Assembly (NCBI RefSeq): GCF_001436755.1 | Contig: NZ_AYZD01000023.1 | Location: forward strand, 1-64,000 | Source of the DNA: Liquorilactobacillus aquaticus DSM 21051 | GTDB lineage: Bacteria > Bacillota > Bacilli > Lactobacillales > Lactobacillaceae | Direction of reading: 5' to 3' | Length of the DNA stretch: 64,000 nt | In this document: piece after piece, positions 47,443 through 55,598 of the stretch | How the letters are laid out: each line of letters starts with the position of its first letter | Position numbering within the stretch: the stretch's first letter is position 1 | Notes under the pieces: model-generated | Databases searched by the model: none | What the model was told of the DNA's origin: nothing | The model's input: only the letters and a program-made list of their open reading frames with translations | Translations under genes and position numbers: made by a program

Positions 47443-47622
47443 TTACCATCGACTAGGATTCCACAATCTGCCATCCAGCTCATTTTGTGCTTGTTCAATC
47501 CGTTTGTGCTGCTGAAGTGCACTCAAAGACATACTTCTAAAAAAGGCACGTTTTTCATAATCTGTACTGCTGACTGACAACTCTTCCAACCGGTTTACTA
47601 GCCAGTCGTTATTGCTCTCCAT
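47443..47622 (-). CDS. Small hypothetical protein, coupled to oxidoreductase
   Basis: 59 aa, not recognised. AGGAGG lies 9 nt before ATG 47622, inside the end of the oxidoreductase gene, which it overlaps by 14 bp. Sequence is charged and helical (RLEELSVSSTDYEKRAFF, then SALQQHKRIEQAQNELDG) without signal or membrane segment. Likely a cytoplasmic partner or accessory of the upstream oxidoreductase; inference from coupling only. The downstream spacer has no clear terminator. Confidence 0.65.
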   Translation of the reverse strand: MESNNDWLVNRLEELSVSSTDYEKRAFFRSMSLSALQQHKRIEQAQNELDGRLWNPSRW

Positions 47623-48307
47623 GCTGGTCATCCTCCTGTCGTAGCAAACTTACCTCTCTTGTTAATTCCTGTAGTTGTTCATGCCGCTCTTTATATCCTT
47701 CAAGTATTAATTCTAATTTTTTTTTGTCTTCTACGTCAATTTCTTTCATCATTTCTTTTAGCTTATTCTCAAACCAGCTTTGGCTCTGATCAAAATTAAA
47801 ATCAATCGGTAGCTCAAGAAACTGTTGATATTTAGTCAACAGTTCTTGATGCTTTCTATCATTTTGATACACAAATTGTTCAATAATGAAGAGTGGCATT
47901 AGTCGCATTTGTAAGCGCTTGGCGAAAGCCTGAAAAGGGCTTAGTAAGCTCGATAAAGCTATGCCTTCACGTCCGCCGAGTCGATATTCTTTTAAAGGCT
48001 GACCTAACGAAACCGCTAAGCCTAATTCTTTATTTTGCAGCCATGCCACATCTGCTATATCAAAAATCTCATCCATCCATTGTTTTAAAATGGCAGGTGC
48101 GCTATACCAATATAATGGAAACTGAAAAATTATTCTTTTCTTATCCTTTAAAAACTTCTTTTCAGCTACTGCATCAAAATGTCCACTGGAATTTACCTTT
48201 AATTCATGCCAGTCAATTCTTCTTAGAGAAGTTGTGGCTTCTTTCAAAAAACGCTGTGTACCTGAATCTTCAAGTTGAGGATGTGCAACAATGACTGCTG
48301 TTCTCAT
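47609..48307 (-). CDS. NAD(P)H-dependent oxidoreductase with C-terminal helical extension
   Basis: 232 aa. Residues 1-165 are a flavodoxin-like fold of the NQO1/MdaB/KefF type: AVIVAHPQLEDSGTQRFL, IIFQFPLYWYSAPAILKQWMDE and a GREGIALSSLLSPFQ loop. Typical members end near 180 residues; here residues about 170-232 form a charged coiled-coil-like tail (LKEMMKEIDVEDKKKLELIL). Probably an FMN enzyme reducing quinones or nitro compounds. RNase HI lies 17 bp upstream. Confidence 0.8.
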   Translation of the reverse strand: MRTAVIVAHPQLEDSGTQRFLKEATTSLRRIDWHELKVNSSGHFDAVAEKKFLKDKKRIIFQFPLYWYSAPAILKQWMDEIFDIADVAWLQNKELGLAVSLGQPLKEYRLGGREGIALSSLLSPFQAFAKRLQMRLMPLFIIEQFVYQNDRKHQELLTKYQQFLELPIDFNFDQSQSWFENKLKEMMKEIDVEDKKKLELILEGYKERHEQLQELTREVSLLRQEDDQHGEQ

Positions 48308-48324
48308 TAGCCTATTCCTCCTGC

Positions 48325-49026
48325 TTAATCCATTCTATCCATAGTTTGGTTTAAAAGTTGATCTACAAAAACATTTCCTTCATTTTTTTGGTGACCTTTT
48401 GTCCACTGAAAAGCTAAATGAGGAAAATGCGGAAGAATAGTCACCAGTTCCATCCACAGTTCCTTGTTTGCCACATCCGCTCCATTAGAGGTTTTCCAAC
48501 CTCGTTTTTTCCAAGAATATATCCATTTCTTTTGAATTGCATCTAGTACATACTTTGAATCTAAAGTTGCCAAGATTGAACCACTCTGAAGGTCATGCTC
48601 TAACAAGTAAGCTAACGCACGTAAAAGAGCCATCACTTCCATCCTATTGTTTGTAGCACCAAATTCACCGCCAGACCGGTAAATCTTTTCTTCATTCATT
48701 TTTATCAGGAATGCCCACGCAGCCTTATCATCTTTTTTGACGTGTTGTCCTAACTTATTTCCATGATTCCGCGATCCTCCATCTGTCCATAATAAAACAT
48801 CTGCTGTGGCAGTATGAATTTTACTTTCCCTTTTGTGATCAGAGTCAGTTGCCGCGTAACTTTCAGCAGTTGTAGTCACTTCAATCCAGTTTTCAGCCGT
48901 TACTTTATCCTGAAAACCTTTGTACCTTGCACCTCTAAAACCATTGATTTGTTTTAAACACTCGGACCACTCAGTATATATTCCCTTTTTTCTTCCACGA
49001 GCAACAGCATAAAATCTATAAGCGAT
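48325..49026 (-). CDS. rnhA: Ribonuclease HI with N-terminal viroplasmin domain
   Basis: 233 aa if initiated at ATC 49026. Residues 4-45 are a viroplasmin/Cauli_VI domain (YAVARGRKKGIYTEW, INGFRGARYKGF) that binds RNA-DNA hybrids; residues about 75-233 are RNase H with DGG, E in NNRMEVMALLRAL, D in LDSKYV and D in FVDQLL. Removes RNA from hybrids. No ATG, GTG or TTG occurs in frame before GTG 48879, which would delete the whole first domain; GGAGGG is 7 nt before ATC. Confidence 0.85.
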   Translation of the reverse strand: MAYRFYAVARGRKKGIYTEWSECLKQINGFRGARYKGFQDKVTAENWIEVTTTAESYAATDSDHKRESKIHTATADVLLWTDGGSRNHGNKLGQHVKKDDKAAWAFLIKMNEEKIYRSGGEFGATNNRMEVMALLRALAYLLEHDLQSGSILATLDSKYVLDAIQKKWIYSWKKRGWKTSNGADVANKELWMELVTILPHFPHLAFQWTKGHQKNEGNVFVDQLLNQTMDRMD

Positions 49027-49167
49027 AACTTATCCCTCCAATCAATACAATTATTTTGCCTGCTAGCTTAATACATAAGTATTTTAAAAAGCTAACGGCA
49101 GTAATGAAACCTTACTTGATAAGCTTCTCTTTTCAAATTAAGATATCGCGCAACATCATTTTTCAAT

Positions 49168-49803
49168 CTAAATATAAAAGTAAATTGAAAAAAACATCGC
49201 AACAGATCCAAGAATAACGAACAGATGCCAGTAAACATGTGCATACTTAACTCCCTTTATACTATAGACCAATGCACCCAAAGTAAACATTATTCCACCA
49301 ATTAATAAAAGTATAAATCCGCCCCAGCCTAGGGAAGCAAGTAAATTCTTTATTCCTAACAGGCATAACCAGCCCATCACTACATATATGATCGTTTCAA
49401 CCTTTTGCTGTCTTCCCTTTGAGAGAATGTGGTATACAATGCCAGCAATTGTCAAGAACCAGATCAAACTCAAGAGCATGATACCCTTAACCCCTCCTAT
49501 TGCAAGTAAACAATATGGTGTATATGTTCCAGCAATCAACATAAAAATACTACAGTGGTCTAACACTCTAAAAACTTTCTGAGCTTTTGTAAAATACAAG
49601 CAGTGAAAAAACATTGATGCTGCGTACAAAATCATTAATGACACTCCATAAACAATAAAAGCTACTAAATTTAATGTTTCCATCCCATTAGCGGCTTTTA
49701 CAATTAGTAAAATGAGCGCAACAATGCTCAATATCAACCCTATTCCATGAGTTATCCCACTCCATATTTCATTAATTAGGCGTTCTTTTTTATCTAATAT
49801 CAA
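49168..49803 (-). CDS. Hemolysin III / TrhA family membrane protein
   Basis: 211 aa with seven hydrophobic helices of the PAQR-like hemolysin III (YqfA/TrhA) family. Conserved Ser/His/Asp pattern: NEIWSGITHGIGLILS, FHCLYF, LDHCSIFMLIAGTYTP and YAHVYWHLFVILGS. Despite the name the usual role is membrane lipid homeostasis. Start is TTG 49803 with AAGGGG upstream. Confidence 0.88.
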   Translation of the reverse strand: MILDKKERLINEIWSGITHGIGLILSIVALILLIVKAANGMETLNLVAFIVYGVSLMILYAASMFFHCLYFTKAQKVFRVLDHCSIFMLIAGTYTPYCLLAIGGVKGIMLLSLIWFLTIAGIVYHILSKGRQQKVETIIYVVMGWLCLLGIKNLLASLGWGGFILLLIGGIMFTLGALVYSIKGVKYAHVYWHLFVILGSVAMFFSIYFYI

Positions 49804-49947
49804 TCTTACTCAGCCCCTTTTTTGACTTTCTACATTCATTTTAATACATTATAGCCTTTTAATCAACATTATATAGTCTATAAGTCTAGGTTGAGTAAAA
49901 ATCAGTATAAGGTAACGGTTCTTTAATACTTTTATGCTAGATATGTG

Positions 49948-49956
49948 TGGTATAAT
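49948..49956 (+). promoter_or_regulatory. Extended -10 promoter of the DUF1836 gene
   Basis: TGGTATAAT, a consensus extended -10, with no good -35; 55 nt before the ATG. Confidence 0.5.
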
Positions 49957-50010
49957 AAGCAGAGACTAGAATCTATCAAATAAAGATATTATTTAAGTGA
50001 GGGTATAAAA

Positions 50011-50532
50011 ATGAACGATGATCAATTTAAGATATGGATGGAAAAATTCAGTCAAATTAGACTTCCATTATGGGATGAGTTCCCTGATCTGGAGCTTTAT
50101 ATGGATCAACTGGTTAACTTAGGAAATCGTTACCTTTCACATCTGCTCGAAAATGAGATAACACCATCCATGATTAATAGCTATGTTAAAAAAGGGCTTA
50201 TGCAGCGTCCAACTAAAAAGAAGTATACTACTACGAATTTAGCTGAATTAGTCGTTATAAGTTTATTAAAATCAATTTATCCGCTAGAAACAATTAGAGA
50301 TGGAATCAAACAATCATTAAAAAATAAAACTATTGAGGAATCCTACAGCTATTTTGCAAATCTCTTTAATTTGACTTTGGAAAAAAGCAATTTAGAAGAT
50401 TCAATACTTAATTTCAACTATGAAGAAGAGCTTATTCTTTTAACTCTGCAATTTTCTGTCCATTCCGTAATATACAAGATCATCGGTCAGAAATTAATTG
50501 AACTGCAGCATACACAAAAAAATTCAGATTAG
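50011..50532 (+). CDS. DUF1836 helix-turn-helix protein
   Basis: 173 aa. DUF1836 pattern: an opening MerR-like helix-turn-helix LLENEITPSMINSYVKKGLM followed by QRPTKKKYTTTNLAELVVI and a helical C-terminal half. A putative DNA-binding regulator, found alone in many lactobacilli; no target known. GAGGG upstream of the ATG. Own terminator at 50667-50697. Confidence 0.8.
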   Translation: MNDDQFKIWMEKFSQIRLPLWDEFPDLELYMDQLVNLGNRYLSHLLENEITPSMINSYVKKGLMQRPTKKKYTTTNLAELVVISLLKSIYPLETIRDGIKQSLKNKTIEESYSYFANLFNLTLEKSNLEDSILNFNYEEELILLTLQFSVHSVIYKIIGQKLIELQHTQKNSD

Positions 50533-50666
50533 CGAAAGATCTTTTAACAGCAAGTTAGCAAAATACGAGTTAAAACAAAATTATTCGCTACGCCATAAAA
50601 GCAATAATTTTTCAATTCCAAATGTTTTGAACACCGAAAAACATAGACTTCTTCTCCAAATTTTGT

Positions 50667-50697
50667 AGCCTAAGTATATCTCACCTAGGCTTTTTTT
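50667..50697 (+). terminator. DUF1836 gene terminator
   Basis: AGCCTA-GT pairs with AC-TAGGCT, followed by T7. Confidence 0.85.
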
Positions 50698-50861
50698 GAC
50701 GTATGCACAATAAGTAAGTGTATCAGATATTCCTTAATTATCGGCCCCAGGTCACAAGTTGGACAATTACTGACCAAAACAATATAACAAGACGAATTTT
50801 GTCTGAATATTCTTTTTCAGATATTGTAGAACCAATTAATGACTCTCCTTTTTTAGAATAC

Positions 50862-50895
50862 AAAAGAGCCTGAAGACTTTTCAGTCTCCAGACTC
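50862..50895 (-). terminator. fba terminator
   Basis: Arms GAG-CTG-AGACT and AGTCT-CAG-CTC with single-base mismatches; the minus strand ends in TTTTG. About 18 bp after the fba stop. Confidence 0.75.
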
Positions 50896-50912
50896 AGATA
50901 AAACAAGAGCTA

Positions 50913-51776
50913 TTATTTAACTGAAGGTGTACCGAACCAATCGATACGTTCCTTAACGATATCTGTAATAGCTTGTGCACCAGGAGCAAGCAATTTACGA
51001 GGATCGTAACCCTTGCCTTCAAGGTCTTTACCAGCTTCAATGTATTTGCGAGTTGCATCAGCAAATGCTAATTGACATTCTGTATTAACATTAACTTTTG
51101 AAACTCCCAATGAAATAGCTTTTTGAATTTGTTCCTTAGGAATACCTGAGCCACCATGTAATACAAGTGGTGTTGAGATTTCAGCTGCAAGTTCCTTCAG
51201 ACGATCGAAGTGAAGTCCCTTCCAGTTTGCTGGGTACTTACCATGAATATTACCAATACCACATGCTAAGTAGTCAACGCCTGTTGCAGCAATCTTTTTA
51301 GCTTCTTCAACATCAGCTAATTCACCTTCACCGATGATACCGTCTTCTTCACCACCGATTGAGCCAACTTCAGCTTCAACTGAAATGTTCTTTGCATGAG
51401 CTAATGCAACAATTTCTTTTGTTTTTTCTAAGTTTTCTTCAAATGGTAAATCATGGCCATCAAACATAACAGATGTATAGCCAACTTCGATACATTCCTT
51501 AGCAGCTTCGTAGTTACCATGATCAAGATGCATGATAACTGGAACTGTGATTCCCATTGATTTAACCGTTTGTTGAACCAAGTTAAGGCATAATTCATAA
51601 CCACCCATATACTTACCAGCACCCATTGAAGTTTGAACTAAAATTGGTGTGTTTGTTTCTTGAGCAGCAGCAAGAATAGAACGAGTCCATTCCAAGTTGT
51701 TAATATTGAATGCCCCAACTGCATAATGACCTTTGCGAGCAGCAGCAAAGATTTCGTTACCGTTTACGATTGACAT
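50913..51776 (-). CDS. fba: Fructose-bisphosphate aldolase, class II
   Basis: 287 aa Zn-dependent aldolase. VGAFNINNLEWTRSIL at the N-terminus, Zn ligands in MHLDHGNYE, EVGSIGGEEDG and the C-terminal LVLHGGSGIP phosphate loop. Cleaves fructose 1,6-bisphosphate in glycolysis. AGGAGG precedes the ATG; codon use is strongly biased, as expected for a highly expressed gene. A TG-extended -10 (TGTTAGAAT) and two TTTGCAA motifs lie upstream. Confidence 0.97.
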   Translation of the reverse strand: MSIVNGNEIFAAARKGHYAVGAFNINNLEWTRSILAAAQETNTPILVQTSMGAGKYMGGYELCLNLVQQTVKSMGITVPVIMHLDHGNYEAAKECIEVGYTSVMFDGHDLPFEENLEKTKEIVALAHAKNISVEAEVGSIGGEEDGIIGEGELADVEEAKKIAATGVDYLACGIGNIHGKYPANWKGLHFDRLKELAAEISTPLVLHGGSGIPKEQIQKAISLGVSKVNVNTECQLAFADATRKYIEAGKDLEGKGYDPRKLLAPGAQAITDIVKERIDWFGTPSVK

Positions 51777-51953
51777 AAAACAGCCTCCTAAAATATATTA
51801 CTCATTTGAGTACGTCTATATTCTAACACAGTTTGCAAACAAATCGCATTAATATTTGCAAGTTTTTTCACTAAAGTAAATTCCGTAAAGAATGATATGT
51901 GTACTTGAGACTAAGGACTCAATTCGACTCATTTTCTCTCTATGAGATACTTT

Positions 51954-52124
51954 CTAATTACCGGCATTTCTTTTTTGATTGATTTTCACCGGGTCAACAA
52001 GTGGACAGCCAACATCATCGCAGTTATGACATCCCTTTGCACCTCTATGCTTGATAAACCTTGTATAAACCACATAGCCAAAGCCTCCGAAAATAGCAAT
52101 ACCTAAAATAATCGTAGCCAACAT
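51954..52124 (-). CDS. FeoB-associated Cys-rich membrane protein
   Basis: 56 aa. N-terminal membrane helix (MLATIILGIAIFGGFGYVVY), basic stretch, then a Cys/His/Asp motif GCHNCDDVGCPLVD. Matches the FeoB-associated Cys-rich family located after feoB in firmicutes; a suggested FeoC-like or iron-delivery role is unproved. ATG shares one base with the feoB stop (TAATG), and AGGAGG lies 9 nt upstream within feoB. Last gene of the feo operon. Confidence 0.9.
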   Translation of the reverse strand: MLATIILGIAIFGGFGYVVYTRFIKHRGAKGCHNCDDVGCPLVDPVKINQKRNAGN

Positions 52125-54256
52125 TATATTTTACCTCCTACAGCCATTTTTTCTACACTATAAAGTTTTTCATTCTCATCTTTTTTAATAAAAAGTGCAT
52201 AAATAATTATAATAATCACAAACAGACTAAGTGACACACTTTCAACAGTAATGCGTAACTGTATGATTTGAGACATTTGATAAATAAACATTGAGATCAA
52301 ATATGCTAAACCAGTCTGATATCCTAGCGCATATAAAGTCCACTTTATATCTCCATATTCTTTATGCATCGTTCCAATAGCGGCAAAACAAGGCGCACAC
52401 AACAGATTAAACGCTAAAAATGCATAAGCTCCCATAGAGCTGTAAGTACTTTGCAGAGCATTGGTGAAACTTGCAACACTCCCGCCACCAAAAGCTATGC
52501 GAAGTGTACCAACACAATTCTCTTTAGCTATCAATCCAGCAATCACAGCTACTGTTGCGTGCCAATCACCAAAGCCTAACGGTGCAAAAATAGGGGCAAT
52601 AAATTCACCCATGTAACGCAACATACTATGATTCTGGCTCGTCATTTGAAATTTAAAATTAAAATTAACTAAAAACCAGATCAATACACAAGATGCAAAT
52701 ATAATCGTACCTGCTTTTTGAATAAAACCTTTTGCACGGCTTTCCACCTGACGCAAAACGTTATCAGGTTTGGGAAGGTGATACGCCGGAAGTTCCATAA
52801 CAAATGGCAAAGGAGGACCTGAGAATAATTTGGTCTTCTTCAAAAAAATTCCCGAAATGACAACTGCCAACATACCCAGAAAATATGCTGAAGGGGCTAC
52901 CCAACTCTGTCCTGAAAAAAAAGTTCCAGCAATCATTGCGATAACAACCAATTTAGCGGAACAAGGCATAAATGTTGTTAACATAATGGTCATTCGTCGA
53001 TCTTTATCATTTTCAATTGTCCTCGTCGACATTATTCCTGGAACACCACAACCTGTGGAAATCAACATAGGTATAAACGACTTGCCTGAAAGATTGAAGC
53101 GATGGAAAATACGATCCATTACAAAAGCAATTCTAGCCATATAACCGCAATCCTCTAAGATACCCAAACACAAAAAGAGCATCATTATCTGTGGAACAAA
53201 TCCCAGAACTGAACCAATACCTCCGATAATTCCCTCGACAACCAATCCGTTCATCCAAGGAGCAACATTCCAACTTTTCAAAAGATTATCTGCGAAGTTA
53301 GGTATCCATTCCCCAAACAGGACATCATTTACCCAATCGCTTCCCATAGTTCCGATAGTTTGAATAGATAAGTAATATACTACCCACATAACGCCCATAA
53401 AAATTGGGAAAGCCAACCAGCGATTCGTCACAATCTCATCTACTCTATCACTCATGCTCATCGTGAAATTTTTTTCATCAATAACACACATGTTAATAAT
53501 GCGTGCGATATACTCGTATCTTGCATTGACAACAATACTATCGCTGTTATCTTCGAAAAGTTTTTCTGCTGTTTCAATAACATGCTCAATATCTTCTTTT
53601 CGAGTGGCATCAAGTTTAATTTCGTTCCAAACTCGCTCATCCCGTTCAAAAAATTTGATAGCATACCAGCGAACGCTTTCCGATGGCACAAGTCCTTGGA
53701 TATCTGCACAAATCATTTCTAATGCAGCTTCAAGACGTTCATCATACTCAGGAATAGGATACCTTTCTTTCTTGTTTAACGATCGTTCAATTTCACTTTC
53801 AAGCTTATCAATATTCGTTCTTTTTAGTGCACTGACTCCCACAACTGGAACAGATAACATGTACGAAAGCTTTTTTACATTTACCTTGCGGCCATGTTTT
53901 TTTAGAACATCAATCATGTTCAAAGCCAACACTAATGGAACTCCTGTCTCCATCAATTGTAGCGTCAAATAGAGATTTCGCTCAATATTAGTCGCATCTA
54001 CAGTATCAACTACCAGACTTGGAACATCATCTAATAAATATTTTCGTGTAACAACTTCTTCAGCTGTATATGGAGAAAGAGAGTAGATTCCAGGAAGATC
54101 CTGCACTATAACTGACTTGTCGTTTTTCAGTTTACCTTCTTTACGCTCAACTGTTACTCCTGGCCAGTTGCCGACATACTGATTTGAGCCAGTCAGCCGA
54201 TTAAAGAGTGTTGTTTTACCGCTATTAGGGTTCCCAGCAAGTGCAATTACGGTCAT
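52124..54256 (-). CDS. feoB: Ferrous iron transport protein B
   Basis: 710 aa. N-terminal G domain: G1 ALAGNPNSGKTTLFN, G2 region YVGNWPGVTVERKEG, G3 DLPGIYSLSP, G4 NMID. Then a helical GDI-like domain and about eight membrane helices including FIPMLISTGCGVPGIMSTR (Gate) and the second Cys-containing Gate. GTP-dependent Fe2+ uptake. Overlaps feoA by 4 bp. Confidence 0.96.
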   Translation of the reverse strand: MTVIALAGNPNSGKTTLFNRLTGSNQYVGNWPGVTVERKEGKLKNDKSVIVQDLPGIYSLSPYTAEEVVTRKYLLDDVPSLVVDTVDATNIERNLYLTLQLMETGVPLVLALNMIDVLKKHGRKVNVKKLSYMLSVPVVGVSALKRTNIDKLESEIERSLNKKERYPIPEYDERLEAALEMICADIQGLVPSESVRWYAIKFFERDERVWNEIKLDATRKEDIEHVIETAEKLFEDNSDSIVVNARYEYIARIINMCVIDEKNFTMSMSDRVDEIVTNRWLAFPIFMGVMWVVYYLSIQTIGTMGSDWVNDVLFGEWIPNFADNLLKSWNVAPWMNGLVVEGIIGGIGSVLGFVPQIMMLFLCLGILEDCGYMARIAFVMDRIFHRFNLSGKSFIPMLISTGCGVPGIMSTRTIENDKDRRMTIMLTTFMPCSAKLVVIAMIAGTFFSGQSWVAPSAYFLGMLAVVISGIFLKKTKLFSGPPLPFVMELPAYHLPKPDNVLRQVESRAKGFIQKAGTIIFASCVLIWFLVNFNFKFQMTSQNHSMLRYMGEFIAPIFAPLGFGDWHATVAVIAGLIAKENCVGTLRIAFGGGSVASFTNALQSTYSSMGAYAFLAFNLLCAPCFAAIGTMHKEYGDIKWTLYALGYQTGLAYLISMFIYQMSQIIQLRITVESVSLSLFVIIIIIYALFIKKDENEKLYSVEKMAVGGKI

Positions 54257-54738
54257 TCTGCTACCTCCATCTCGCTGACCAATACAAAATCAGCTTCATT
54301 TTTCCTGATGCTCAATTTATAGTTACGCACGATCAACTCAATTGGATCTCCCAAAGGAGCTATTTGGTGAATTTTTACAACTGTATTTTTAGTAAGACCC
54401 ATATCCATTAATCTTTTTCGCAGTGCTTTATTACCAATAATTTTATTTACAATTCCAGCGTTTCCCACTTTAACTTGCGATAATGAAATTAATTTTTCAC
54501 CATCTTCTTCACTAACCCCTTTTACCATGATGCTTTGAGCCATTGAATAACTTACAGCCAATCTTTGACCGCGCAAATAAATTACCATACCACTTTCATT
54601 TTTTGAAACAGTTATAACCGTCAAAGTACTATTGGGGGCGACTCCCATTTCTGCTAGTCTTTTTGCGAATCTACGTTCACCTAAAACATTAACAATCACA
54701 TATTGACCTTTACTATCTATTTTAGCCAGAGATTCCAT
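54253..54738 (-). CDS. feoA: FeoA protein with two FeoA (SH3-like) domains
   Basis: 161 aa, about twice the usual single-domain length. The first FeoA domain covers about residues 12-72 (RRFAKRLAEMGVAPNSTLTV), the second about 85-158 (KALRKRLMDMGLTKNTVVKI followed by DPIELIVRNYKLSIRKNEA). Small FeoA domains modulate FeoB. Heads the feoA-feoB-Cys-rich operon, just downstream of a Fur-like box. Confidence 0.9.
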   Translation of the reverse strand: MESLAKIDSKGQYVIVNVLGERRFAKRLAEMGVAPNSTLTVITVSKNESGMVIYLRGQRLAVSYSMAQSIMVKGVSEEDGEKLISLSQVKVGNAGIVNKIIGNKALRKRLMDMGLTKNTVVKIHQIAPLGDPIELIVRNYKLSIRKNEADFVLVSEMEVAE

Positions 54739-54760
54739 TATTGTATCACTTCCATATAGT

Positions 54761-54775
54761 TGAGAATCACTCTCA
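54761..54775. promoter_or_regulatory. Fur-type operator of feo operon
   Basis: TGAGAATCACTCTCA, a 7-1-7 inverted repeat close to the TGATAATnATTATCA Fur core (three mismatches). It begins 8 nt after the -10 of the promoter at 54784-54812 and 22 nt before the feoA ATG, where binding would block transcription. Confidence 0.6.
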
Positions 54776-54783
54776 TTTATCTA

Positions 54784-54812
54784 AAAATATCACATAATTT
54801 TAATAAATTCAA
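54784..54812 (-). promoter_or_regulatory. feo operon promoter
   Basis: -35 TTGAAT (54807-54812), 17-nt spacer, -10 TATTTT (54784-54789). Modest match, supported by the adjoining Fur-type box. Confidence 0.45.
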
Positions 54813-54814
54813 TA

Positions 54815-54847
54815 CAAAAAATGCGCTAAAGCTAAGAGCCTCGCGCA
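54815..54847 (-). terminator. pst-phoU operon terminator
   Basis: Minus strand outer arms TGCGC/GCGCA with inner AGGCT/AGCTT pairing, followed by T6. Lies 83 bp after the phoU stop and just ahead of the feo promoter. Confidence 0.75.
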
Positions 54848-54929
54848 CAATCTTTTCTATTTGATTTTTAATTTTTATAAAAATATAATTAAAGTGCTGT
54901 AATGTTAGTGTTTTCACATCTAAACTTCG

Positions 54930-55583
54930 TTAGCCTAACTCCGTAATCCTCCCAGTATTTGTGTAGACGATCCATTCAGCAACATTGGTCACATAGTCAC
55001 CAATTCGTTCTATGTGGCTAGCAACTACAATATACTCTGTCCCCGAACTAATGAACTCTGAATCATTTTGCATTGAACTAAATGCTTCTTTTCTGATTTT
55101 CTTTAAATATTCATCAGTTTTTCGATCAGACAAAGCAATCTTTCGTGCCAAGTGCTCATCGTTTTCCACATATGCTTGAATTATTTGTTCAAGCATCTCA
55201 TGTGCATGATGGCTCATATCACTAATTACTTCTTCAATCAGGGGATTTTTCTTTTCTCTTTTAATTCTTAACCCCGCACGTGCAATACTGACAGCATGAT
55301 CACCAATTCTTTCTAGATCTGAACTGGCTTTTAAAATGGTTATCAAAATTCTCAAATCACTAGCAACTGGTTGCTGGAGTGCTATAACTTGTGCAGCTTT
55401 TCGTTCCAAATATATTTCTTGTTCATTGATATTCTGATCATTATCAATAACTTTGTGAATAAGTTCTTTGTCATTACTTTCAAAAGCATCTATCGCATTT
55501 TGAATCGCAGATGCTGCATCAGATCCCATATTAGCAAAGTCCTTGTGTAGGTTTTCTAATTGTCTTTCTAGAATTTTACGCAT
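54930..55583 (-). CDS. phoU: Phosphate transport regulator PhoU
   Basis: 217 aa. Two PhoU three-helix repeats (about residues 15-105 and 115-205), with the metal-cluster residues in ITILKASSDLERIGDHAVSIA and ASHIERIGDYVTNVAEW. Cytoplasmic negative regulator linking Pst to PhoR. Start ATG 55583 with AGGAG 7 nt upstream. 15 bp after the second pstB. Confidence 0.94.
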   Translation of the reverse strand: MRKILERQLENLHKDFANMGSDAASAIQNAIDAFESNDKELIHKVIDNDQNINEQEIYLERKAAQVIALQQPVASDLRILITILKASSDLERIGDHAVSIARAGLRIKREKKNPLIEEVISDMSHHAHEMLEQIIQAYVENDEHLARKIALSDRKTDEYLKKIRKEAFSSMQNDSEFISSGTEYIVVASHIERIGDYVTNVAEWIVYTNTGRITELG

Positions 55584-55598
55584 CAAATCACTCCTCTA

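Larger units (their letters stand above)
50533..50912. other. Intergenic region, DUF1836/fba (convergent)
   Basis: 380 bp without a gene. It holds the DUF1836 terminator (50667-50697) and the fba terminator (50862-50895). The 160 bp between them shows nothing I can identify. Confidence 0.6.

Noticed and set aside
53454-53972. 172-codon frame antisense to feoB
   Set aside because: Lies within the feoB G and GDI domains on the opposite strand; Ser/Leu-rich composition typical of antisense translation.
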